Shown here: piece after piece, positions 1-8,289 of the stretch
How positions within the stretch are numbered: the stretch's first letter is position 1
How the letters are laid out: the number at the start of each line of letters is the position of its first letter
Source of the DNA: Chitinophagaceae bacterium
Lineage (GTDB): Bacteria > Bacteroidota > Bacteroidia > Chitinophagales > Chitinophagaceae
Assembly (NCBI GenBank): GCA_016715365.1
Contig: JADKAM010000004.1
Span: 248,001-312,000, forward strand
Direction of reading: 5' to 3'
DNA: 64,000 bases
Notes under the pieces: model-generated
What the model was told of the DNA's origin: nothing
Database searches by the model: none
Seen by the model: only the letters and a program-made list of their open reading frames with translations
Translations under genes and position numbers: made by a program

Positions 1-329
1 GAGGAAAAGGTGTTGCTACTTTGTTAGGGATGGTACTGGCCATTCAGCCAATAGTTGCAATAAGTTGCATCGGTATTTTTGTATTGGTACTTTATTTAAC
101 CAGGTATGTTTCTTTAAGCTCAATATTAGCTGCTCTGTCACTTCCAATTTGTGTATTGTGGATATGGAACGAACATGAAGTATTATACAGGGTTTTTGCA
201 CTCATCGTGGCTGTTTTGGTTGTGCTCACACATCAAAAAAACATCGGCCGTATTTTACGTGGCGTAGAAAGCAGGATACCGATTCTGAAACACCGGGATA
301 AAAGAAAATCGAATCAAAACCACGGTTAA
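1..329 (+). CDS. plsY: Acyl-phosphate:glycerol-3-phosphate acyltransferase PlsY, C-terminal part
   Basis: The gene is cut by the left edge of the window; reading frame 3 is open from the first bases and begins with GKGVAT, the glycine/lysine-rich motif typical of PlsY. PlsY is an inner-membrane enzyme that moves an acyl group from acyl-phosphate to glycerol 3-phosphate, the first step of phospholipid synthesis. The visible part holds three hydrophobic segments and a basic cytoplasmic tail with the pattern HQKNIGRILRGVE, which matches the family's C-terminal end. A spacer of about 117 bases separates it from the next gene, so it probably ends its own transcript. The start and the N-terminal catalytic motifs lie outside the window. 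Confidence 0.9.
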   Translation, partial: GKGVATLLGMVLAIQPIVAISCIGIFVLVLYLTRYVSLSSILAALSLPICVLWIWNEHEVLYRVFALIVAVLVVLTHQKNIGRILRGVESRIPILKHRDKRKSNQNHG

Positions 330-446
330 TTCATTATTTCCAATATACTTAACCAGGTTAAATCAAACCTAATTTTTGTATTATTACTACAAAATACATA
401 ATTGGTACGCCAATTGATTACACGTATAATTAAAACTCAAACTAAA

Positions 447-1253
447 ATGAAAAAGATTCTTTTTTTCCTGGCAACTGTATCTCTTTTTGTTGCCTGCAGC
501 GAGAACGCTATCACTGGCCGCAAACAACTGGCATTATTTGGTGAAGCAACCCTGCAACAACAGGCTTTAACTGAATACCAGTCTTTTCTATCACAGAACA
601 AAGTGGTAAACAGCAGTTCTAATAAAGATGCTGAAATGGTTAAAAGGGTTGGAAACAGAATTTCAAAAGCAATTACTGATTACTATACCCAAAAAGGTTT
701 GGGAAGCGAATTGAATGGGTACAAATGGGAATTTAACCTGGTAGATTCAAAGGAAGTAAATGCATGGTGTATGCCAGGTGGTAAAGTGGTAGTATATACC
801 GGACTGTTGGGAATTACGCAAAATGAAGCTGCTTTAGCTGTTGTAATGGGACACGAAATTACACATGCCGTGGCGCATCATGGTAACGAGCGTATGAGCC
901 AGGGAGCTCTTGCACAGGGCCTCGAAATTGTGGGCAATATTGCCACCGCCAACAATCCAAAATACAACGATCTGTTCAATAATATATTTGCACCTACAGC
1001 ACAAATTGCGGTGCTGTTGCCCAATTCACGTAACCAGGAATATGAAGCTGATCATCTTGGGTTAAATTTTGCCGCGATGGCGGGATATAATCCAAATGAG
1101 GCTGTTGCTTTTTGGCAGCGTATGGCTGCAGCTTCTAATGGCCAAAAGCCACCTGAATTTTTGTCAACCCATCCCGCAGATGAAAATCGTATTGCCAGGC
1201 TGCAAGGGTGGATGCCTGAAGCCTTAGGGTATTATAAGCCTTTAGGTAAGTAA
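447..1253 (+). CDS. M48-family zinc metalloprotease, lipoprotein
   Basis: This is a secreted zinc endopeptidase of the M48 family (relatives of LoiP and BepA), expected to act in the periplasm on misfolded or outer-membrane proteins. The zinc motif HEITH is at residues 136-140, and a third ligand in the pattern EYEAD falls near residue 200. The N-terminus MKKILFFLATVSLFVAC is a lipoprotein signal with Cys17 as lipid site. I start at the ATG at 447 because the 15 codons upstream are not signal-like and open only with TTG. A strong terminator follows at once, so this is a single-gene unit. The substrate cannot be read from the sequence. Confidence 0.88.
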   Translation: MKKILFFLATVSLFVACSENAITGRKQLALFGEATLQQQALTEYQSFLSQNKVVNSSSNKDAEMVKRVGNRISKAITDYYTQKGLGSELNGYKWEFNLVDSKEVNAWCMPGGKVVVYTGLLGITQNEAALAVVMGHEITHAVAHHGNERMSQGALAQGLEIVGNIATANNPKYNDLFNNIFAPTAQIAVLLPNSRNQEYEADHLGLNFAAMAGYNPNEAVAFWQRMAAASNGQKPPEFLSTHPADENRIARLQGWMPEALGYYKPLGK

Positions 1254-1270
1254 AAAATGATAGTTCAGTT

Positions 1271-1310
1271 AAAAAAACGCTCTCTACATCGTGTAGGGAG
1301 CGTTTTTTTT
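1271..1310 (+). terminator. Rho-independent terminator after the M48 protease gene
   Basis: Inverted repeat CGCTCTCTACA / TGTAGGGAGCG (one G-U pair) with a 3-base loop, preceded by seven A and followed by eight T. The A and T flanks mean it could work on both strands. Confidence 0.9.
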
Positions 1311-1484
1311 GCTGAAATCTATTATCTGTCGCATATTATATTTAACTTTATCAGCTCAAACAGCGTGAGAACTTAACCAAACTAACCAAAACGAATATCA
1401 TCTGCTAATTTAAATCTTCGTCCATGAAGTGAATGTTTACAAATTTATTTGTACTTCTTTTTAATTGTTAATTGCTACATAGAT

Positions 1485-2143
1485 ATGAATGCTCAAACTT
1501 TGCTTGAAAAACTTCAATTGCTGGATGAGAAAAATTTGTTGATACAGGGTCTTCCTTCATCAATAGAAAAACAGTTTATAAAACTTACATTTTCCAAAAA
1601 TGTAACGCCGCTTTTAAAAGCCCGGAAAATAGATTTTGCCCTGGTATTTGCTGTAAGTCAAAGGCAGTTGGCCGACATATTAAAAGATGTTATTCCTTTT
1701 TTGCAGGAAGACGCTAAATTCTGGATAGCTTACCCCAAACTTACTTCTAAAATTGCCAGTGACCTTTCCCGTGATAAAAACTGGGACTTTCTATCAGACT
1801 ATGGCTTTGAAGCCATACGCATGATTGCGCTTGACAATGTATGGAGTGCAGGCCGCTTTAAAAAACAGCATGAAGGCGCAAAAAAAAAGATAGTTTCAGC
1901 AGCACGAATCCTGCACCCGGCGTAGATTATAAAAACCGTACCATAACGGCCCCTCCCGAACTGCAGCAATTGTTTAGTAAGCATAAACAGGCTGCCGGAT
2001 TTTTTAAAAGCCTTGCATTTACTCATAAAAGGGAATATGTGGAGTGGATCACTGGCGCTAAAAAAGAAGAGACCAGGCAAACACGCCTGCAAACCACCAT
2101 CAAAAAATTAACAGCCGGCAAGAAAAATTATAATGAAAAATAA
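1485..2143 (+). pseudogene. DUF3052 / YdeI-OmdA two-domain protein, frameshifted at a run of nine A
   Basis: The first frame (start ATG 1485, stop at 1925) encodes a DUF3052-type domain, with the family's YPK..S..SDLSRD and LDNVWSAGRFKK patterns. The second half, read in the -1 frame from about 1889 to the TAA at 2141-2143, encodes a complete OmdA/YdeI C-terminal domain (PPELQQLF, HKREYVEWI, AKKEETR). The frames meet at nine A (1880-1888); one extra A would join them in a protein of about 220 residues. So this is a recent one-base loss, a sequencing error in a homopolymer, or slippage-dependent expression. The second half ends 11 bases inside the following sirtuin gene, which suggests the pair was translated together. 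The role of such proteins is poorly known; YdeI is linked to peptide/bacteriocin resistance in enteric bacteria. Confidence 0.75.
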
Positions 2144-2825
2144 AAAGCACATTGTTGTACTCTCCGGTGCCGGTATCAGCGCAGAAAGTGGATTGAAAAC
2201 CTTCAGAGACAGTGATGGCTTATGGAATGGTTACAATGTATATGAAGTTGCTTCTCCTGATGGTTGGCATAAAAACCCACAACTGGTTTTAGATTTTTAC
2301 AATGCCCGCCGCAAAGATGTAGCCGCTGCATTGCCCAATGCAGCCCATATTGGATTGGCAGAACTGGAGCAGGATTTTGACGTAACGATCATTACTCAAA
2401 ATATTGATGACCTGCACGAAAGAGCGGGCTCAACAAAAGTATTACACCTGCACGGCGAAATATTTAAAATGAGAAGCGTAGTTGATGAAGGGACTGTTTT
2501 CGACATTCGTGGAGATATTCACCTGGGCGACACAGCAGCAGATGGAGCACAGTTGCGTCCGCATATTGTTTGGTTTGGCGAGGCTGTACCGATGATGGAA
2601 ACGGCTGCAACGCTTTTAAACAACTGCGATTATTTTGTGGTGGCAGGAACTTCTTTGCAGGTTTACCCGGCTGCATCATTATTGTACTATGCCCCACCTT
2701 ATTTGCCTAAGTTTATTATTGATAAAAAGATTCCGGCAACAGAAAAGATGCTCAACCTGCATATTATTGAAATGCCGGCCACAGCAGGAGTAGTGGAATT
2801 AAAAAGGATTTTATCTACTGTATAA
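2133..2825 (+). CDS. cobB: NAD-dependent protein deacylase of the sirtuin family
   Basis: Sirtuins use NAD+ to remove acyl groups from lysine side chains and act in the cytoplasm. The 230-residue protein has the NAD motif GAGISAESG (12-20), TQNID (88-92), catalytic His107 in HLHGE and a late GTSLQVYPAA stretch. Tyr56 and Arg59 form the YxxR pair that in the SIRT5/CobB class favours succinyl- or malonyl-lysine, so desuccinylase activity is plausible (inference). The four cysteines of the usual zinc site are missing and the small domain is short, as in other sirtuins I know from this phylum. It overlaps the end of the frameshifted OmdA gene upstream by 11 bases. A spacer of 33 bases separates it from the next gene. 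Confidence 0.92.
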   Translation: MKNKKHIVVLSGAGISAESGLKTFRDSDGLWNGYNVYEVASPDGWHKNPQLVLDFYNARRKDVAAALPNAAHIGLAELEQDFDVTIITQNIDDLHERAGSTKVLHLHGEIFKMRSVVDEGTVFDIRGDIHLGDTAADGAQLRPHIVWFGEAVPMMETAATLLNNCDYFVVAGTSLQVYPAASLLYYAPPYLPKFIIDKKIPATEKMLNLHIIEMPATAGVVELKRILSTV

Positions 2826-2858
2826 TTTGTTTTTTCTTTGTTTATCTAAACTGATTTT

Positions 2859-3323
2859 ATGTACGACCTGGAAAATTACGGATCATCTTCTTTAACGCTT
2901 TTATTTCTGGCTGCATTCCTGGTACCTACTATTTTCTACCTGATCAGTTTACAAAAAGCCCTGGAAGCAGTAAGTCCCGAAAACAGGCAAATGCCTCCGG
3001 GGCAGGTTTGGCTGTCGTTAATTCCGCTGTTTAATTTTGTATGGATGTTTTATGTTGTAAATAAAATTGCAGACTCATTTCAATTGGAATGTTACCGGTT
3101 ACATATACCCACCAGCGAAATAAAACCCACTAAAGGTGTTGGCTCTGCAAAAAACATGTTGCGTATTTGCTCATTCATTCCATTTGTAGGCACATTGGCA
3201 AATATTGGTTTTGTTATTTGCTGGATAATATATTGGATAAAAGTTGTTCAGATTAAAAACCTAATCATTGCCAACCGGGATAATTTTCTATTAGATGCTG
3301 AAAAGGGAATATTTAACCCGTAA
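2859..3323 (+). CDS. Small integral membrane protein, DUF4328-like
   Basis: This 154-residue protein has hydrophobic segments near residues 12-32, 47-67 and 102-128, broken by a polar stretch containing SFQLECYRLHIPTSE. The layout and the repeated W..LIPLFNFVWMFYVVNKIADS pattern resemble DUF4328-type proteins of unknown role. No catalytic motif is visible. It follows the sirtuin gene on the same strand after a short gap and may share its transcript. Beyond a place in the inner membrane nothing can be said of its job. Confidence 0.7.
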   Translation: MYDLENYGSSSLTLLFLAAFLVPTIFYLISLQKALEAVSPENRQMPPGQVWLSLIPLFNFVWMFYVVNKIADSFQLECYRLHIPTSEIKPTKGVGSAKNMLRICSFIPFVGTLANIGFVICWIIYWIKVVQIKNLIIANRDNFLLDAEKGIFNP

Positions 3324-3342
3324 GGAATTTATTGCAGGAAGG

Positions 3343-3759
3343 TTAAAACAGGTAGGTTTTAAGAAAATCCTGAGCTTTGCAAATCTCAAAATCCGAAAAA
3401 TAAAAGTCTCCGGTATCTTCTGTTACAATTACCTCGCATCTATTATGTACGGCAGCATATTATTCAATACCATCTTCAAAATCGTTTACCTGCCCGTTTT
3501 CTAAAGCCTGCAACAGTTCTGTTTTGCCAACAGCTGTAATTAATATTTTTTCAGAAAGAAGTTTAATTTTTTGCTTTGCCAATTGGATTCCGCTCTTTTT
3601 CTCAACAAAATAAAAAGCAATGGCTAAACAAAGAGGAGAAGTGAATACGGTGAATTTTTTATTATCGGCAAGACTTATAATACGGGCAGCATACGTAAAC
3701 AAAGGATATTCTTTATTAAGTACCGAAACCAGAATATTGGCATCTAAAAATATCCTCAT
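3343..3759 (-). pseudogene. PIN-domain toxin (VapC-like), interrupted by one in-frame stop
   Basis: The start MRIFLDANILVSVL carries the first PIN acidic residue (Asp6). The frame runs 99 residues to ...VNDFEDGIE, then meets a TAA at codon 100, and continues without further stops as YAAVHNRCEVIVTEDTGDFYF to a natural TAA at 3343-3345. The part behind the stop contains the late PIN motif with the TEDTGDF acidic residues, so a truncated product would lack part of the metal-binding nuclease site. Full length would be 138 residues, normal for the family. The upstream antitoxin gene overlaps its start (ATGA) and is also broken, so the pair looks inactivated rather than mis-sequenced once. Confidence 0.82.
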
Positions 3760-4013
3760 TTTTTACTTTTAAAATACTCAGCATTTAAATCTTTATTTTT
3801 TTTTGATTTGGTTTTATATTCAACTTCGCCTTCGGCAACAATGCTAACCCAATCTGAAATGGGTAAATCTTCAAGAGATTGATAACTGTTGATGGTAACT
3901 TTACGCAATTAGAATTCGGTAAGCCGGGAAAGGCTTATATTGTTATTTTCGGCGTAGTTTTTTGCCTTTTTAATAACCGCTTCATCAAAACTTAAAATGA
4001 TTTGAGCGTCCAT
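3756..4013 (-). pseudogene. Antitoxin of the DUF6364 type, interrupted by one in-frame stop
   Basis: Reading from the ATG at 4013, the frame gives MDAQIILSFDEAVIKKAKNY and SLSRLTEF, then a TAA at codon 35 (bases 3909-3911), then continues LRKVTINSYQSLEDL..SDWVSIVAEGEVEYKTK to a natural TGA at 3756-3758. The whole fits the small ribbon-helix-helix-like antitoxins (DUF6364) that accompany PIN toxins in this phylum; the stop sits where a hydrophobic residue, probably leucine, is expected (TTA to TAA). Length would be 85 residues. The stop overlaps the toxin start, the usual arrangement for a coupled toxin-antitoxin operon. Confidence 0.78.
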
Positions 4014-4066
4014 TTTACAAAGTTATACTACAAAATTTATATTTTATACGTATAACAAAATACTTA

Positions 4067-5341
4067 TTAATCTAAGGTTTCTGTAAACTTAATTCCAGCT
4101 TTTTCGAGTTCGTTCAATACCGGCTCATAAATATCTTTTGCAGTTGGTATATGCAGACCTTTCAGTTTAATGGTATCATTTAAAATAAGCTTTGCGGCAA
4201 TGCCCAATGGCAGGCCAACCGTTTTAGCCATGGCCGTACGCAAGCTGTCTTCGCCTTTCACAACCAGGCAGCTTTTTAACTGATTATTTTTACCTTCCAG
4301 CTTATATTCAAATTCGTGCAGCATCACGATCATGTCTTTATCTGCCGGTTCCATTTTTAGTTTTGTTTCTAGCAGAAACTGTAAAACGTCTGCCGATGTT
4401 TTTGCAGTTGCTGGAACCAATGCCTCATCAAATAAACCCAGGTATTTCAGCATTTGTTTATTATCATCAGTTACAAAAGGTAAAATGGGTACCGACCATT
4501 TTGCATAAGTCAATTCGGCTGCATCAATGCTTTCTGTTTCGTTGGTTAAACGTGCATGTACAACAGCATTCCAGCCTTTAAAAAAATCAACATGGCGCAA
4601 AGTGGTTCTTATAAAAGTTGCAGTGTCAGGTAATTTGTAAGTTGGTATATAACTCAACGAATCACGGTTAGGGTAAAAAGCCAATCCTTCCAATCCGTCA
4701 AATGCAATTTCGTTGCTGCAATCAAACAAATGATTGTAGCTGATATTTTTAATTTCGTTGTTCTCTTTATACACCGCACCGGCTTGCCCGGCCATGACTA
4801 TATTGCGTGGGTTCCAGCTTATTTTATAATGCCAGGGATTATCATCGCTTTCAGGCGCCACCAGTCCGCCACAATGGCTTTTAAAAGAAGTTATTTTGCC
4901 ACCCTTTGCCTTTACATTATCTATGATCTTCATGGCGCTCATATGGTCTATGCCAGGGTCAAGGCCCATCTCACAAATAAATAAAAGTTTGCGGTTGCTT
5001 ATCTCATCCTGCAGGCTTTTCATTTTATCATCTAAATAAGAAGCCGTTAATAAATGCTTGCGGTATTCCACACAATCTTTGGCCACCAAAAAGTGCAGGG
5101 CAGGGGGCATCATGCTGATAACCACATGCGCTTTTTGTATCAGCTTGCTTCTTTGTTCTTCGTTGGTAACATCCAATTGAACAGCTTCGGCGTATTTTGA
5201 ATTGTTTGTTTTTAAAAGTATCTGCTCCCGGTTACTATCAGCAATAATAAATTTCCAGCGGTTTATTTCAGCTTCAGCAATCAAATAATCAATTAAAACC
5301 GTTGCCGATTTTCCGGCGCCAATGAGTACTATCGTTTTCAA
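4067..5341 (-). CDS. Saccharopine dehydrogenase-like oxidoreductase
   Basis: This enzyme belongs to the saccharopine dehydrogenase family, NAD(P)-dependent enzymes of lysine metabolism. It begins with a Rossmann motif, VLIGAGKSATVLIDYL, and has the family patterns MMPPALHFLVAKDC and CEMGLDPGIDHMSAM in the first half and a long C-terminal substrate domain. I choose the TTG at 5341 as start (LKTIVLIGAG), giving about 424 residues. The frame stays open upstream to 5428, but those codons lie in a palindromic repeat and are not protein-like. Whether it forms or splits saccharopine is not visible. It is flanked by the dead toxin-antitoxin pair and by divergent gyrA. Confidence 0.85.
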   Translation of the reverse strand: MKTIVLIGAGKSATVLIDYLIAEAEINRWKFIIADSNREQILLKTNNSKYAEAVQLDVTNEEQRSKLIQKAHVVISMMPPALHFLVAKDCVEYRKHLLTASYLDDKMKSLQDEISNRKLLFICEMGLDPGIDHMSAMKIIDNVKAKGGKITSFKSHCGGLVAPESDDNPWHYKISWNPRNIVMAGQAGAVYKENNEIKNISYNHLFDCSNEIAFDGLEGLAFYPNRDSLSYIPTYKLPDTATFIRTTLRHVDFFKGWNAVVHARLTNETESIDAAELTYAKWSVPILPFVTDDNKQMLKYLGLFDEALVPATAKTSADVLQFLLETKLKMEPADKDMIVMLHEFEYKLEGKNNQLKSCLVVKGEDSLRTAMAKTVGLPLGIAAKLILNDTIKLKGLHIPTAKDIYEPVLNELEKAGIKFTETLD

Positions 5342-5370
5342 GTAAAAAAGTTTTTGGCAAGTTAAACAAT

Positions 5371-5453
5371 GGAACGCAGATGACGCAGATTTAGCGGATT
5401 TACGCAGGTAAAATTCAGCTTTTATCATAATCGATCAGCGTCATCTGCGTTCC
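5371..5453. repeat. Extragenic palindromic repeat of the ACGCAGAT type
   Basis: An exact 16-base inverted repeat, GGAACGCAGATGACGC at 5371-5386 and its complement at 5438-5453, encloses a 51-base middle with another ACGCAG copy. It sits between the divergent saccharopine dehydrogenase and gyrA genes. Similar ACGCAGAT-rich palindromes are scattered in many Bacteroidota genomes. Confidence 0.8.
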
Positions 5454-5567
5454 GTTTTCCTTCTATCCACAAACCCACAAAATATGTGTAAAAATACCCC
5501 TCAAAAACCCCCTTTTTTATGCGGAAAAACGGGTTAAAATCGGTACTTTCGCACACGATAAAAAATT

Positions 5568-8225
5568 ATGGAAAATAACGACAATTTAAACGAAGAAAAC
5601 CAGCCTTTGGAAGGCGGAGATTTAAACAACCGCGGCCGTATCATTCCCGTAAATATTGAGGAGCAAATGAAAACATCCTACATCGATTATTCGATGAGTG
5701 TGATCGTTGGGCGTGCATTACCTGATGTACGGGATGGCCTAAAACCTGTTCACCGCCGTGTTTTATATGGAATGAGTGAACTGGGCAATACCAGCAATAA
5801 ACCTTACAAAAAATCGGCCCGTATTGTAGGTGAGGTAATGGGTAAATACCATCCGCATGGTGATAGTGCTATTTATCAAACCATGGTACGTATGGCACAG
5901 GATTGGGCCATGCGTTATACGATGATCGATGGACAGGGTAATTTTGGCAGCGAAGATGGAGATCCACCGGCAGCTATGCGTTACACCGAAGTGCGTATGC
6001 AAAAGTTTGCAGAAGCCATGCTGGAAGATATTGAGAAGGAAACCGTGGATTACCAGCTGAACTTTGATGATTCGTTAAAAGAACCGATGGTTTTACCAAC
6101 CCGTATTCCTCAGTTGCTTGTAAATGGCAGCAGCGGAATAGCCGTAGGTATGGCCACCAACATGATGCCGCACAACCTGAGCGAAGTAATTGATGGCTGC
6201 ATTGCGTATATCGACAATAAAGAAATTACCTGCGAAGAACTGATCAAATATGTAAAGGGCCCCGACTTTCCTACAGGCGGTGTAATTTACGGTTTTGAAG
6301 GGGTTAAGGAAGGTTTACTGACAGGTCGTGGAAGGGTAGTGTTGCGTGGTAAAGTTGATATTGAAACCACCAAAACCGGCCGTGAAAAGATTATTATTAC
6401 ACAGGTACCTTACCAGGTAAACCGCGATATGCTGACCGCCAAAATTGGAGATCTTATCAACGATAAACAGATCGAAGGAATATCAGATGTAAATAATGAA
6501 AGTAACAATAAAGAAGGTACCCGTATTGTTGTGGATCTTAAGAAAGATGCGGTTGCACAGGTTGTCATCAATCACCTTTATAAACAAACCGAGCTACAAA
6601 CGTCTTATGGTGTTAATAATGTAGCATTGGTCAGGGGCAGGCCCAGGCTGTTGAATTTAAGGGATCTTATCTCTGAATTTATTTTATTCCGTCATGAAGT
6701 AGTGGTACGCCGTACACAATACGAATTACGCAAGGCCGAAGAACGTGCACATATTTTAGAAGGTTACATTATTGCATTAGATAACCTGGATGCAGTGATC
6801 AAACTTATCCGTGAGTCATCTACACCTAATATTGCACAGGAAGGGTTAATAACCCAGTTTGGCATGAGTGAGATACAGGCAAAAGCTGTACTGGAGCTTC
6901 GCTTACAGCGCCTTACCGGTATGGAAATTAATAAGATCAGGGAAGAACATGCCGAGATCATGAAGTTGATCGAACACCTGAAACTGATATTAGCCAATGA
7001 AGATATGCGCTACGATATCATTAAAAAAGAGTTGATTGAAGTAAAAGAGAAATTTGGTGACGAACGTAAATCAGAGATCGTTTATGTGGGTGATGAAATT
7101 AATATGCTCGACCTGATAGAAGATGAAGATGTGGTAGTTACCATTTCTCACTTAGGATATATTAAACGAACTTCTGCAGCCGAATACCGCCAGCAGCGCC
7201 GCGGTGGCCGTGGTGCCAAGGGCAGCAGCACCCGGCAGGAAGATTATATTGAAAAACTGTTTGTGGCCAGCACACACCATACCTTATTGTTCTTTACAGA
7301 AATGGGAAGATGCTTCTGGTTGAAAGTGTACGAAATACCTGAAGGCGATAAAACCAGCAAGGGGCGTGCATTACAGAACATGATACAAATTCCGCCGGAT
7401 GATAAAGTAAGGGCCATCATAGACGTGAAGAGCCTGGAAGATGAGGATTATGTAAACAATCATTACATCGTATTATGTACCAAACAGGGTATCATTAATA
7501 AATCAAGATTGAAAGATTTCAGTCGTCCACGCCAGAACGGTATTAATGCAATTACGATAAAAGAAGGCGACCAGTTATTGGAAGCCAAGCTCACTGACGG
7601 AAATTGTGAGATCATGATGGCGGTTAAAAGCGGCCGTGCCATTCGTTTCCCTGAATTAAAGGTTAGGCCTACTGGCCGTGGTGGTATTGGTGTAGCGGGT
7701 ATTGATGTAGATGATGCTACTGACGAAGTAGTAGGTATGGTTTGTGTTAATGTAGAAGACAAAACCAAAACAGTGCTGGTAGTAAGTGCCAATGGTTATG
7801 GTAAGCGTACTTTCTTAGACGATCCTGAAACAGGCGAAGCCAATTACCGCATTACCAACCGTGGCGGTAAAGGTGTAAAAACCATTAGCGTAACAGCAAA
7901 AACCGGTTCACTCGTAGGTTTATTGGCCGTAACAGAAGCTGAAGACCTGATGATTACCTGTGTTAGCGGCATTACCATTCGTATGCCGGTTAACCAGATC
8001 AGCGAACAGGGCAGGGCGACACAGGGCGTTAAACTCATACGTGTTGATGATGGGGATGAAATTGCAGCCATTACGCAACTGGATGAAAAGGAAGTAGAAG
8101 AGACCGTTATACTGGATGAAGAAGGTAACCCAATAGTTGCTGAAGCCCTTGCTGATGAAACTACTTTGGAAGATACAGATACAACAAAGACCGAAGAACC
8201 AACAGAACCTTCGGATAATGAATAA
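5568..8225 (+). CDS. gyrA: DNA gyrase subunit A
   Basis: GyrA is the DNA-cutting subunit of the A2B2 gyrase that introduces negative supercoils at the cost of ATP. The 885-residue protein has the N-terminal SVIVGRALPDVRDGLKPVHR stretch, catalytic Tyr139 in AAMRYTEVRM, and the GyrA box QRRGGRG near residue 543, which marks it as gyrase rather than topoisomerase IV ParC. Six C-terminal propeller blades follow and the last 60 residues are a very acidic tail (DEEGNP, EEPTEPSDNE). In the quinolone-resistance region the HGDSAIYQ sequence carries Ser at the key position, the sensitive-type residue. The start follows an AT-rich leader and the gene ends in a hairpin terminator. Confidence 0.97.
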   Translation: MENNDNLNEENQPLEGGDLNNRGRIIPVNIEEQMKTSYIDYSMSVIVGRALPDVRDGLKPVHRRVLYGMSELGNTSNKPYKKSARIVGEVMGKYHPHGDSAIYQTMVRMAQDWAMRYTMIDGQGNFGSEDGDPPAAMRYTEVRMQKFAEAMLEDIEKETVDYQLNFDDSLKEPMVLPTRIPQLLVNGSSGIAVGMATNMMPHNLSEVIDGCIAYIDNKEITCEELIKYVKGPDFPTGGVIYGFEGVKEGLLTGRGRVVLRGKVDIETTKTGREKIIITQVPYQVNRDMLTAKIGDLINDKQIEGISDVNNESNNKEGTRIVVDLKKDAVAQVVINHLYKQTELQTSYGVNNVALVRGRPRLLNLRDLISEFILFRHEVVVRRTQYELRKAEERAHILEGYIIALDNLDAVIKLIRESSTPNIAQEGLITQFGMSEIQAKAVLELRLQRLTGMEINKIREEHAEIMKLIEHLKLILANEDMRYDIIKKELIEVKEKFGDERKSEIVYVGDEINMLDLIEDEDVVVTISHLGYIKRTSAAEYRQQRRGGRGAKGSSTRQEDYIEKLFVASTHHTLLFFTEMGRCFWLKVYEIPEGDKTSKGRALQNMIQIPPDDKVRAIIDVKSLEDEDYVNNHYIVLCTKQGIINKSRLKDFSRPRQNGINAITIKEGDQLLEAKLTDGNCEIMMAVKSGRAIRFPELKVRPTGRGGIGVAGIDVDDATDEVVGMVCVNVEDKTKTVLVVSANGYGKRTFLDDPETGEANYRITNRGGKGVKTISVTAKTGSLVGLLAVTEAEDLMITCVSGITIRMPVNQISEQGRATQGVKLIRVDDGDEIAAITQLDEKEVEETVILDEEGNPIVAEALADETTLEDTDTTKTEEPTEPSDNE

Positions 8226-8245
8226 TAAATTTGCTTATGAGAAAA

Positions 8246-8277
8246 TAAAAAGCCCGGCATTCATGCCGGGCTTTTTT
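8246..8277 (+). terminator. Rho-independent terminator between gyrA and the convergent regulator gene
   Basis: Perfect 11-base stem AAGCCCGGCAT / ATGCCGGGCTT with a 2-base core loop, flanked by A and by a run of six T. It lies between two convergent genes and can serve both strands. Confidence 0.92.
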
Positions 8278-8289
8278 ACTGCAGGTACT

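Noticed and set aside
3295..3504. 69-codon plus-strand frame over the end of the PIN gene
   Set aside because: It is antisense to the conserved C-terminal part of the PIN toxin, which explains why the frame is open.
5342..5428. Upstream extension of the saccharopine dehydrogenase frame
   Set aside because: The extra codons lie in the 5371-5453 palindrome and carry no family sequence; the Rossmann motif begins directly at the TTG at 5341.
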